Below the pieces are notes generated by a model. That model did no database searches, was not told the origin of the DNA, and saw only the letters and a program-made list of their open reading frames with translations. From an uncultured Caldilinea sp. (GTDB lineage Bacteria > Chloroflexota > Anaerolineae > Caldilineales > Caldilineaceae): a stretch of 25,000 nt of DNA. This document shows positions 1-10,115 of this stretch, one piece after another. Made by a program: the position numbers and the translations under genes. Position 1 is the first letter of the stretch. Each line of letters begins with the position of its first letter. Location of the stretch: NCBI GenBank assembly GCA_937928035.1, contig CALFWA010000095.1, forward strand, positions 1-25,000. Direction: 5' to 3'.

Positions 1-368
1 ACTTGAGTGGCGCGCAGCAGAATCCCCCACAGGAAAAAGCAGGTCAGCGCCATGGCCAGGGTCTGCACCCGAGCATCCGGAATTCTGCTGAAATAAGCAT
101 AGGCGGCCGGCAGCGTGATCACGGCAACGACGCCGTATAGAATATGAATCCATGCTCTCGGCAACACCACACCCAGTCCCTGGAACCACAGAATCCACCC
201 TACGCCGAACTGCGCCAGCAAAAGCAGCTCGCCGATTACGGCGGCGCCGAACCAGGAGCCATCGAGCGGGCGAGAGCGAATGCGCAAAAATAGCGCCCAA
301 ATTGCCAGAATCGCAATAAACATCGTGCAGGCGTTGGCCAGACCACGATGGATCTCCACCCAATTCAT
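1..368 (-). CDS. Small multi-pass membrane protein, unknown function (partial)
   Basis: The minus strand is open from an ATG at 368 down to the window edge, giving 122 codons of a protein whose C-terminus lies outside. The visible part is strongly hydrophobic, with about four membrane segments near residues 11-29, 42-62, 74-92 and 102-119, separated by short Arg-containing loops. His7 and His75 lie at membrane borders, but I see no recognised family motif. There is no clear Shine-Dalgarno before the ATG; a TCGACA-16-TACAAT promoter-like pair (412-385) would put transcription start about 10 nt upstream. The region just upstream holds a dense set of palindromes including a CRP/FNR-type site, so this gene is probably regulated. 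Being a membrane protein is well supported; its role is not known. Confidence 0.7.
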   Translation of the reverse strand, partial: MNWVEIHRGLANACTMFIAILAIWALFLRIRSRPLDGSWFGAAVIGELLLLAQFGVGWILWFQGLGVVLPRAWIHILYGVVAVITLPAAYAYFSRIPDARVQTLAMALTCFFLWGILLRATQ

Positions 369-503
369 TTCGAAGCCACTCTACATTGTATTTGTTAACA
401 GTATGTTGTCGATGTGTGACAGAACAATGCTATATCTTGTACATCGAAATCACAAACTCTGCAAAGTCTGTGATTATTTTCACACATCAAGACGCAAACG
501 AGT
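369..503 (-). promoter_or_regulatory. Palindrome-rich control region for the membrane protein gene
   Basis: This AT-rich stretch lies between the stop of the lipoprotein gene (504) and the start of the membrane protein (368), both on the minus strand. It holds a perfect TGTGA-N6-TCACA site at 469-484, the arrangement bound by CRP/FNR-superfamily regulators. It also holds a 28-bp imperfect palindrome at 448-475 (arms AATCACA/TGTGATT) and a 9-bp inverted repeat GATGTGTGA (411-419) / TCACACATC (480-488). Two possible minus-strand promoters are visible: TCGACA-16-TACAAT (412-385) and a weaker TTTGTG-16-TATAGC (456-429). The overlap of palindromes with promoter elements argues for transcription control of the leftward gene. 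The identity of the regulator is inference. Confidence 0.5.
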
Positions 504-1832
504 TCAAGCAGGAGCGTGGACGCTTAGATACTGCTTCAACACGCCGGCGCAGGGGCCCATGATGTCGTAGGTTTCCCAGCCCGCAGTGGGCGACAGCGCA
601 AAGATTGCGCCGCCCAGCACATAATCGTTCTGACGCATGGCGTTGTCGTACCAAACAAGTTGCTCCACGTACGCGCCCGGCCCCCACAGGCCGTAACCGT
701 GCTCCGCCCAGTACTGCTGGAACTCCTGCCAGCCACGCGCCTCAGGGGGGCCGGGGCGATTTTGCACAAGGCCATCGACGCCAAGCTCCGTCATCACAAG
801 CGGCAGGGTGAGGCCGGCGGGCGCAAGGATGTCCCGATACACTTTGCGGTAGCGCAGCGTCAACCATCCTTCGTCCTGTGGCGTCACGCCCGGGTAGCGT
901 CCCCTTCCATCTGCAGTGGAGAGATAGTAGATCGTCGGGGCGGAGTATTCGTGGAGTCCGAGCCAGCCATCGTACTGAAGGGCGGCCTGGAGCGCCGGGA
1001 AAAAGGCGCTCCACAGCTCCAGCGGCGGCTGACCGGCGCCGAAGTTGCCGATCACGCTGCGAATGCCGCGCTCGCCGAGCAGCCGCGTGCGTTCGGCTTC
1101 AAAGTCGGCGAAGCGCGCCATCTCTTCGGCATTGGCGGCGACCGGTTCGTTGTAAGACTCCCAGCCGTCGAAGTAGGGCCGTCGTGCTGGGTCGTCGGCC
1201 AACGGAAGCAGCGTCTCCACGAAGCGGCGCGCCTCTGCGATGGGGTCCAGGGTGGCCAGATTGATCTGCTCGAGCGAGATACGCCCGATGATGCGCGTGC
1301 GCGGCGAGATGCGTTTGATGTCGGCGACGAAGGTGGCGTCCAATTCCAACGTCTTCACCACCGTGACGGCCTGTGTTTCCAGCAGCTCGAAGATGCTGGG
1401 GTGATTGTGGCCGACGAATAAGCCCAGTTTGCTGGGCGGTCCAGGCGGAAAAGGCGTCGCCTGTGGCGTGGGCGTGGGAGGGGGCGTGTCGGTGGGCCGC
1501 GGCGTCTTGGTGGGCGTGGGGAGGAGCGGCGGCTCGGCGGCGGCTACCTCCGCCTCGCCGGCGACGATCAAGGGCAGGTACTTCGTATAGGGGTGAGCAG
1601 ACGATGGCGTTGCGGCCGGCGACGGCGTCGCAGTAGACTGACTGCGTCCGCAGGCGGCGAGCGCCAGGGCGGCCATGCCACTTATGGCCCCATGCAAAAA
1701 GAAGCGACGGCTCCACGTACGAACCGGTCCTGGCTCGCTTGCTTGAGCGGAGCCTGACGAATTTTGGAAACTGAGGACGTCGTTGTCGGTGGAAAGAGAG
1801 GAAGCCTGATTTGTTGCAGAAGTATCATTCAT
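504..1832 (-). CDS. Tat-exported lipoprotein with glycoside hydrolase-like TIM barrel
   Basis: The 442-residue product begins with an unusually long 40-residue polar N-region, then a twin-arginine motif SRRFFL (41-46), a hydrophobic stretch, and a lipobox LAAC with Cys61. It therefore looks exported folded through Tat and anchored as a lipoprotein. Residues about 101-133 are a Thr/Pro-rich linker. The remaining ~300 residues resemble the clan GH-A (beta/alpha)8 fold. The motif YNEP (Glu229) is in the style of the acid/base Glu, and MTELG (Glu349) is in the style of the nucleophile. HEYS (Glu295) is another strand-end motif. I cannot name a GH family or substrate, and it may be a non-hydrolytic relative. 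The ATG at 1832 has no Shine-Dalgarno, and a TTGAGC-17-TATTGT promoter ends almost at it, so the message may be leaderless. Confidence 0.8.
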   Translation of the reverse strand: MNDTSATNQASSLSTDNDVLSFQNSSGSAQASEPGPVRTWSRRFFLHGAISGMAALALAACGRSQSTATPSPAATPSSAHPYTKYLPLIVAGEAEVAAAEPPLLPTPTKTPRPTDTPPPTPTPQATPFPPGPPSKLGLFVGHNHPSIFELLETQAVTVVKTLELDATFVADIKRISPRTRIIGRISLEQINLATLDPIAEARRFVETLLPLADDPARRPYFDGWESYNEPVAANAEEMARFADFEAERTRLLGERGIRSVIGNFGAGQPPLELWSAFFPALQAALQYDGWLGLHEYSAPTIYYLSTADGRGRYPGVTPQDEGWLTLRYRKVYRDILAPAGLTLPLVMTELGVDGLVQNRPGPPEARGWQEFQQYWAEHGYGLWGPGAYVEQLVWYDNAMRQNDYVLGGAIFALSPTAGWETYDIMGPCAGVLKQYLSVHAPA

Positions 1833-1838
1833 GAAGTT

Positions 1839-1867
1839 ACAATAACATTATCTGTGGATTGGCTCAA
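1839..1867 (-). promoter_or_regulatory. Putative promoter of the Tat lipoprotein gene
   Basis: Read on the minus strand, TTGAGC (1867-1862) and TATTGT (1844-1839) are separated by 17 bases. The predicted start of transcription falls at about the ATG (1832). An alternative -10, GATAAT (1852-1847), would leave a leader of about 8 nt. Either way there is no room for a ribosome binding site, which agrees with the absence of one. Confidence 0.35.
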
Positions 1868-1954
1868 ATTAAAACATCGTTTAACATCAACGAAGCGGCA
1901 ATCGGTTTCGTTCCCGATGCTGCGCCGTATAGATCTCGGAGAATTGTTTTGTGG

Positions 1955-1962
1955 AAAGGAGG
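1955..1962 (+). promoter_or_regulatory. Shine-Dalgarno deciding the start of the SelW-like gene
   Basis: AAAGGAGG is a full match to the anti-Shine-Dalgarno and lies four bases before the ATG at 1967. No comparable site precedes the TTG at 2033, where the longest TGA-free frame would start. The site therefore supports translation from 1967 through the in-frame TGA. Confidence 0.8.
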
Positions 1963-1966
1963 CGTT

Positions 1967-2236
1967 ATGGAGAAGTTCGATCTCAGCATCGAATACTGTG
2001 TGATGTGAAACTACACCCCTCGAGCCCTCAGTTTGACGGGCGAACTCTTGAATCTGTTTACTCCTTATATCCGCACGCTGACGCTGATTCCCTCCGGCAG
2101 CGGACGCTTCGAGGTGCTTGCCGGCGATGCTGTAATTTACAGTAAGAAGGCGACGGGTCGCCATGCCGAACCCGGCGAAATTGCGCGTCTGTTGCAGGAG
2201 AAACTGGGCGTGCGCCCTATGCCGCTCGAAGGGTAA
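1967..2236 (+). CDS. SelW-like (Rdx family) selenoprotein, Sec encoded by in-frame TGA at 2006
   Basis: Reading TGA at 2006-2008 as selenocysteine gives an 89-residue protein beginning MEKFDLSIEYCVMU. The CxxU motif (Cys11, Sec14) follows the first beta strand, exactly where SelW/SelT/SelH-type thioredoxin-fold proteins carry CxxU or CxxC. Downstream, residues about 38-70 show the family pattern: TLTLIPSGSGRFEV, then IYSKKATGR and a PGEI helix, so the post-TGA frame is clearly under family constraint. Full length is typical for bacterial members (about 80-100). A perfect Shine-Dalgarno serves the ATG at 1967, and a small hairpin at 2024-2041 could be a bacterial SECIS. The role is presumably a cytosolic thiol/selenol redox reaction; the partner is unknown. 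Alternatives are a CxxC gene with a nonsense mutation or a base error at the fourth motif codon. The gene stands alone between divergent and convergent neighbours. Confidence 0.82.
2024..2041 (+). promoter_or_regulatory. Putative bacterial SECIS hairpin
   Basis: Inside the coding sequence just after the TGA, GCCC-TCA pairs with TGA-C-GGGC around a three-base GTT loop, giving seven base pairs with one bulged C. The apical loop starts 23 nt after the TGA, within the distance range reported for bacterial SECIS loops, and its first base is G. The stem is short and was found by eye, so this is suggestive only. Confidence 0.45.
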
Positions 2237-2262
2237 GGCGGCCTAGAGTCTTTGCATGGAGC

Positions 2263-2298
2263 TGCAAGGGGCGCCGTTGAATTGCGCGCCCCTCTGCA
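2263..2298. terminator. Hairpin between convergent SelW-like and Nif3-like genes
   Basis: AGGGGCGC (2267-2274) pairs perfectly with GCGCCCCT (2286-2293), extended by TGCA/TGCA across one bulged C, around an 11-base loop. It sits 26 nt after the stop of the SelW-like gene and 21 nt beyond the stop of the opposing Nif3-like gene. There is no U-tract on either side, so it could be a terminator of the weak type or an mRNA 3' stabiliser serving both genes. Confidence 0.4.
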
Positions 2299-2319
2299 AA
2301 CTCACTGCGAACGCGGTCA

Positions 2320-3072
<753 letters not shown>

Positions 3073-3091
3073 CTTGCACCTCTGCGTGGGT

Positions 3092-3310
3092 TCACGGCTC
3101 TGAAGGCGGAGGCGCTCCCCGGCGGATGAACCTCTTGACCCCGCGCGCAAAGCTGCGCCTGGGCAAAAGGACGCGACGGCCGCACGTCAGGCAGATCATG
3201 CCGATGTCTGCGCCGACGCGCACGACTTCCCATTGCTTGCCGCCGCAAGGATGCGGCTTGCGCATCTCCACCACGTCGCCGATATAGATCGGCGCAGAAA
3301 TTTCGATCAT
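3092..3310 (-). CDS. DUF951 family small protein
   Basis: This 72-residue protein has the full DUF951 signature: an N-terminal GDVVEMRKPHPCGG segment, WEVVRVGADIGMICLTCG, and a basic C-terminal part with PRRSF and KRFIRR. The three Cys (CGG near residue 22, CLTCG near 40-43) suggest a small zinc-knuckle or SH3-like fold. Its molecular role is not established; members are commonly found near replication and nucleotide-related genes. Here it is the first gene of a probable two-gene unit with the Nif3-like gene. The ATG at 3310 fits the family start; no strong ribosome binding site is seen. Confidence 0.88.
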   Translation of the reverse strand: MIEISAPIYIGDVVEMRKPHPCGGKQWEVVRVGADIGMICLTCGRRVLLPRRSFARGVKRFIRRGAPPPSEP

Positions 3311-3352
3311 AATCGCGATGGATTCGTTGCGTGAACGTGCTTCACATAACGC

Positions 3353-3404
3353 GCTGCATATTGCATATTGCGTAAGCGATCATTACGAACCACGCACCAC
3401 GCAA
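3353..3404. repeat. Degenerate short tandem repeat in an intergenic spacer
   Basis: Between the PIG-L gene stop and the DUF951 start there is a run of near-repeated 7-8-mers: TGCATAT twice, then TGCG, followed by ACGAACC/ACGCACC/ACGCAAC units. Such low-complexity blocks resemble spacers I recall from Chloroflexota genomes. No promoter elements stand out within it. Confidence 0.4.
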
Positions 3405-3437
3405 CCTACCCTTTCCCTGATAGCTGCAATCAACCGC

Positions 3438-4292
3438 TTAAGGCAAGCCGGCGAAGAGATCGGTTTCTTTGCCCTCGACGCCCGGGAAAACGCACGTGAA
3501 TTGCTCGCGACTGGCGAGTTTTCGGCGAAGTTGCGCCGGCACGATCGCCAGCCAACCCGGTCCGCCGGCGTATTGACTGGCGTGCGCCTCGCTTGCCGCC
3601 TGCTTGATCGGCAACGATTCGGTGATGTCGATCGTCGTGGTTACAGGCGTTTTCCATCGACTGATCTCCACCAGGTTGATGTCGCGATTGCGCCCCACCG
3701 CCGTCGGGTCTTGACCGGCCAGGCGCATCAGTGGAATGGCGACTTTGATCAGATTCTTGGGAAATGCGCTATAGTACAGCTTTTGCGGTCGAATCGCTGT
3801 CCAATCGTCGGTGGACGCCCTGTTGCGCGCCAGATAAAATGCAGTTGTGGTCGCCTCACAGATGCGGATGTGGTCGGGATGTCCGTAGCCGCCGAACGGA
3901 TCGTGGGTGACCACCACCGAAGGCGACAGTCGCTCGATATAGTCCAAAATTTCGCGGGCGACCTGTGCAATCGGTTGTTGCAGGAGCGCGTCGGGATGCT
4001 GATTCTCCGGCGAGCCGCGCATGCCGCTGTCGCGGTAACGGAGCGACCAGATGCTCTTCAATCCCAGGATGGCGGCGGCCCTCGCCAATTCCGCCGAGCG
4101 AACTTGCGCCAGCGTATGATGGTTTTGCAGCCGCCCTTGATCGTCTACGGAGCCGGCGATGCCGTCCGTGGCGATAATGACGTGGACATCGACGCCCAAC
4201 CGTGCATAATGAGCCAGCGTGCCGCCCGGCCCGAAGCTTTCGTCATCTGGATGCGCAAACACGCCAAGCAAAACTCTGCGTTGCATAAACAT
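3438..4292 (-). CDS. PIG-L/LmbE family zinc-dependent deacetylase
   Basis: The product (284 residues from the ATG at 4292) begins almost directly with GVFAHPDDE, the zinc-binding and catalytic AHPDDE motif of the PIG-L/LmbE fold. It has a second zinc ligand segment at GYGHPDH. The family removes acetyl groups from GlcNAc-linked substrates such as GlcNAc-inositol (MshB), GlcNAc-malate (BshB) or antibiotic precursors. The substrate here cannot be assigned from sequence, and no mycothiol or bacillithiol genes are nearby. An ATG at 4286 is equally possible. The frame is open about 48 codons further upstream, but that part has no family resemblance. No clear ribosome binding site is present at either ATG. 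The gene stands alone between oppositely oriented or separated neighbours. Confidence 0.88.
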   Translation of the reverse strand: MFMQRRVLLGVFAHPDDESFGPGGTLAHYARLGVDVHVIIATDGIAGSVDDQGRLQNHHTLAQVRSAELARAAAILGLKSIWSLRYRDSGMRGSPENQHPDALLQQPIAQVAREILDYIERLSPSVVVTHDPFGGYGHPDHIRICEATTTAFYLARNRASTDDWTAIRPQKLYYSAFPKNLIKVAIPLMRLAGQDPTAVGRNRDINLVEISRWKTPVTTTIDITESLPIKQAASEAHASQYAGGPGWLAIVPAQLRRKLASREQFTCVFPGVEGKETDLFAGLP

Positions 4293-4463
4293 GACCCGTT
4301 GCTCGCTATTCTGCTCCGTATTGTCCCATGCACACCGCATACGGTCAAACTGAATAGGGTCAAGCATGCGGGAGGCGGACGCCCGGCGACGGCTGCGGTG
4401 AAGAGGATCGCAAGCAGGTTCCGTCAACGCCTTCACCCAGGTTATCCGGCTGTGTTCATCGAC

Positions 4464-4503
4464 AAAAGCTACGCAACATTAAGAAAAGCTGCGCAACATG
4501 AAA
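4464..4503 (+). repeat. Tandem 20-bp direct repeat upstream of the PIN-TRAM gene
   Basis: AAAAGCTACGCAACATTAAG (4464-4483) is followed immediately by AAAAGCTGCGCAACATGAAA (4484-4503); 17 of 20 positions agree. The 20-bp period is close to two helical turns. A perfect TATAAT at 4512-4517 follows eight bases after the second copy, where the -35 region would fall. This layout suggests activator or repressor binding sites. Confidence 0.55.
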
Positions 4504-4511
4504 AAAATCGG

Positions 4512-4517
4512 TATAAT
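4512..4517 (+). promoter_or_regulatory. Putative -10 element of the PIN-TRAM/cysS/rlmB run
   Basis: TATAAT matches the consensus, but no acceptable -35 hexamer lies 16-18 bases upstream. That position is occupied by the 20-bp tandem repeat, so activation by a bound protein is plausible. The leader to the ATG at 4583 would be about 60 nt. Confidence 0.45.
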
Positions 4518-4582
4518 TACGGCGCAAGTGCAGTTGCATTTATTAGGGATTTTTGGGATATTCTGGACAGGAGTTATTGGAT

Positions 4583-5647
<1,065 letters not shown>

Positions 5648-5697
5648 CTGGTTCAATTTTTATCAATCGGTCACCGAATCACGGACAGGAATGATTC

Positions 5698-7871
<2,174 letters not shown>

Positions 7872-7884
7872 TGGGGCTTGAGCC

Positions 7885-9183
7885 ATGGAAGCAGACGCAG
7901 CTCTTTATACAGAAGTCCGGCCAACATCCACCGATGTTGCTGTGACGCTGTTGGACGCCTCGCATCCTCGCTGGGCGTATGAGCTGGAGCGGGCGGGCAT
8001 TCTGCTGGGGTTGAGCGCCAACCCGACGCTCTTTCCTTACCATTTTTTGTACGTCACCTTAAGCAAAATCGGCGGCAAATTGGCTATTTTTCGTCGCGGC
8101 GCTGCAACGGTGGGGGTGGGCTTTCTCTTCCCGCGCCGACTGAGCCGCAACGGCGACCGCATCCACAGAACCTACACGCTCCGCTTTCACTCGGTTTGCG
8201 AAGGCGCGGTCGATGCTCACGCCATGGTGGCGGCCTGCCGACGCGTCCTGCCCGATGCGTCGATCGTTTTCTACGATCCGACGGGAGGACTCTCCTACTA
8301 TCGCACTTCCGTCTCCTACGGCATGGTTGACATCGGCCGCCCCGATGAGTTTGAGGCGGCCGAAAGTCGGGCGATTCAACAGCGCGTCTGGGGCGCTGCA
8401 GTTGAGTTTCTCTACCCCGGCGATATTCACTCCTCTGAATTCGGCGCAGGCACATCCCTGGTCGCCCGCGTCGACGGCAAGACGGCCGGGTTCCTTTTTG
8501 GGTTTTACTCCTTCGGAGGCGTCCCTTTGCCGGCGGACTGGGAAGAGCGTTTCAACGGCGCGTTTCGTATCGAGTCGCAGACGCTTGGGGTGCTGCCGGA
8601 ATATCGGGGGCTGCGCATCGCCAATTTACTGAAAAAGCAGCAGGCTGAACTGGCCTGGCGCGAAGGCGTCGGCGTCGTTTCCTGGACGGCGGACCCGTTG
8701 CAGTATCCGAATGCGGCGCTCAATTTCGGCCTGCTCAAGGCGGTGGCCTTTCATTTCACGCCGAACCTCTATCCCTTCCGCAACGAGTTGAATCGGATTC
8801 ACGCCTCGCGCTTTGCGCTGATCTGGTTGGTGGGCAGCAAGCGCGTGCGCGAGGTGGCGCCGTTGGGTGCGCGCGCCGAGATCTTCGATCTGAGCCATCG
8901 ATTGCGCATTCCGCGCGTCAACGATGGCTGCCGCGCAGCGCGCTTCGACCTTGACGATGAAATCATCGCCATCGAAATTCCTGCAGACTGGACCGCTCTG
9001 CAAGCCGGCGATCCTGTCCAGGCGCAGGAGTGGCGCTCGTTGACGGACGAAATTTTCGGCGCCTATATCGGCCCGCAAGAGGGGCGCTACACGGTGACCG
9101 GCGTGGGCACGGCGGGAGAGCGCCGCTTCCTGATCGCAGAGCGGAGCGGAGAGTCGCTGTGGCGAAGGCTAGGGGAGGAATGA
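7885..9183 (+). CDS. GNAT-like protein, COG3375-type N-terminal part
   Basis: The 432-residue protein lies 13 nt after rlmB and is probably in the same transcript. Residues about 165-290 resemble the GNAT acetyltransferase fold. TLGVLPEYRGLRIANLLKKQ (233-252) fits the acetyl-CoA pyrophosphate-binding loop, with RGLRIA in the R/Q-x-x-G-x-G/A position. The following segment SWTADPLQYPNAALNF resembles the COG3375 predicted acetyltransferases. Residues 45-150 and the C-terminal ~140 residues have no motif I recognise, and the protein is much longer than the ~260-residue typical member. Substrate and role are unknown. A GGGG stretch precedes the ATG at a long spacing, so the start is only moderately sure. 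Confidence 0.72.
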   Translation: MEADAALYTEVRPTSTDVAVTLLDASHPRWAYELERAGILLGLSANPTLFPYHFLYVTLSKIGGKLAIFRRGAATVGVGFLFPRRLSRNGDRIHRTYTLRFHSVCEGAVDAHAMVAACRRVLPDASIVFYDPTGGLSYYRTSVSYGMVDIGRPDEFEAAESRAIQQRVWGAAVEFLYPGDIHSSEFGAGTSLVARVDGKTAGFLFGFYSFGGVPLPADWEERFNGAFRIESQTLGVLPEYRGLRIANLLKKQQAELAWREGVGVVSWTADPLQYPNAALNFGLLKAVAFHFTPNLYPFRNELNRIHASRFALIWLVGSKRVREVAPLGARAEIFDLSHRLRIPRVNDGCRAARFDLDDEIIAIEIPADWTALQAGDPVQAQEWRSLTDEIFGAYIGPQEGRYTVTGVGTAGERRFLIAERSGESLWRRLGEE

Positions 9184-9211
9184 TGGCGCATAGGCGAGCC
9201 GCACATCCGGC

Positions 9212-9343
9212 GGACAGACGCTGACCTTCGCCTACGAGGCCGAGAACCACCTGGTGAGGGTGAGTGAGGCGGCGAGCGCCGCCTTTGTCTACGACGGCGA
9301 CGGTCGGCGGGTCAAGGGGACGGTCGGCGGCGTCACAACTTAT
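9212..9343 (+). pseudogene. RHS/YD-repeat protein remnant
   Basis: One frame reads GQTLTFAYEAENHLVRVSEA followed by a FVYDGDGRRVKGTVGG segment, about 44 codons. This is a classic RHS/YD repeat pair from the C-terminal core of large RHS proteins. It has no start codon, and after about 9343 the frame loses all resemblance. It begins about 28 bases after the stop of the GNAT-like gene, with no RHS sequence before it. It is therefore an orphan fragment left by deletion or recombination of a repeat-rich gene, not an expressed protein. Confidence 0.75.
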
Positions 9344-9373
9344 AGTTTTTTTGCTTTTCCTGCTTTTTCGGGG

Positions 9374-9402
9374 TTGACACAACGCAAAGGACAGTCTACA
9401 AT
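9374..9402 (+). promoter_or_regulatory. Strong sigma-70-type promoter for the RRM protein gene
   Basis: TTGACA (9374-9379) and TACAAT (9397-9402) are separated by exactly 17 bases. Transcription would start near 9409, leaving a leader of roughly 308 nt before the ATG at 9717. No intervening gene is seen, so the promoter most likely serves the RRM protein through a long 5' untranslated region. Confidence 0.75.
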
Positions 9403-9699
9403 CGAAAGTAATCTGTGATAGCGGCTCGATGAGGCCGTGGTTGTACGCTCCACGTTTCCTCGCCTCCATTCTCGCCATCGAATGGACGCCGCGGTGATAG
9501 TTGGATGGCGTTCTGAAGTGGTCTGATACCTCGATGGCGTTTCTCACACCAAAACTTTCACTTCTGATTTGAGATGCAAACGAGCCCTCGCTATCTTCGT
9601 GTTGCGGGCGTCTTTTGGCTGGTGTAGCGTGTCGTATCGCAATCGGAATCGGTTCATCATCCTTCGTTCTCCCTGAAAGTATTTTGTATCAAGCTCTAT

Positions 9700-10034
<335 letters not shown>

Positions 10035-10068
10035 ATCGCAAAACATCACAGACGCACACCTCGCCAGG

Positions 10069-10108
10069 CATCTTCTGGGAAGCCCAAAGCTTCCCAGAAG
10101 ATGTTTTT
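10069..10108 (+). terminator. Intrinsic terminator of the RRM gene
   Basis: A perfect 15-bp stem (10069-10083 with 10089-10103) around a five-base CCAAA loop is followed directly by five T. It lies 34 nt after the stop of the RRM gene. The opposite strand has no T-run after the hairpin, so it acts mainly on the plus strand. Confidence 0.93.
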
Positions 10109-10115
10109 ACGTTCC

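Noticed and set aside
1829..2164. 111-codon minus-strand frame opposite the SelW-like gene
   Set aside because: No ribosome binding site or motif, and it covers the selenoprotein gene and both promoters.
2033..2236. 67-residue TTG-started protein
   Set aside because: It is the C-terminal part of the SelW-like frame; the Shine-Dalgarno, ATG and redox motif lie upstream of the TGA, so the longer reading is preferred.
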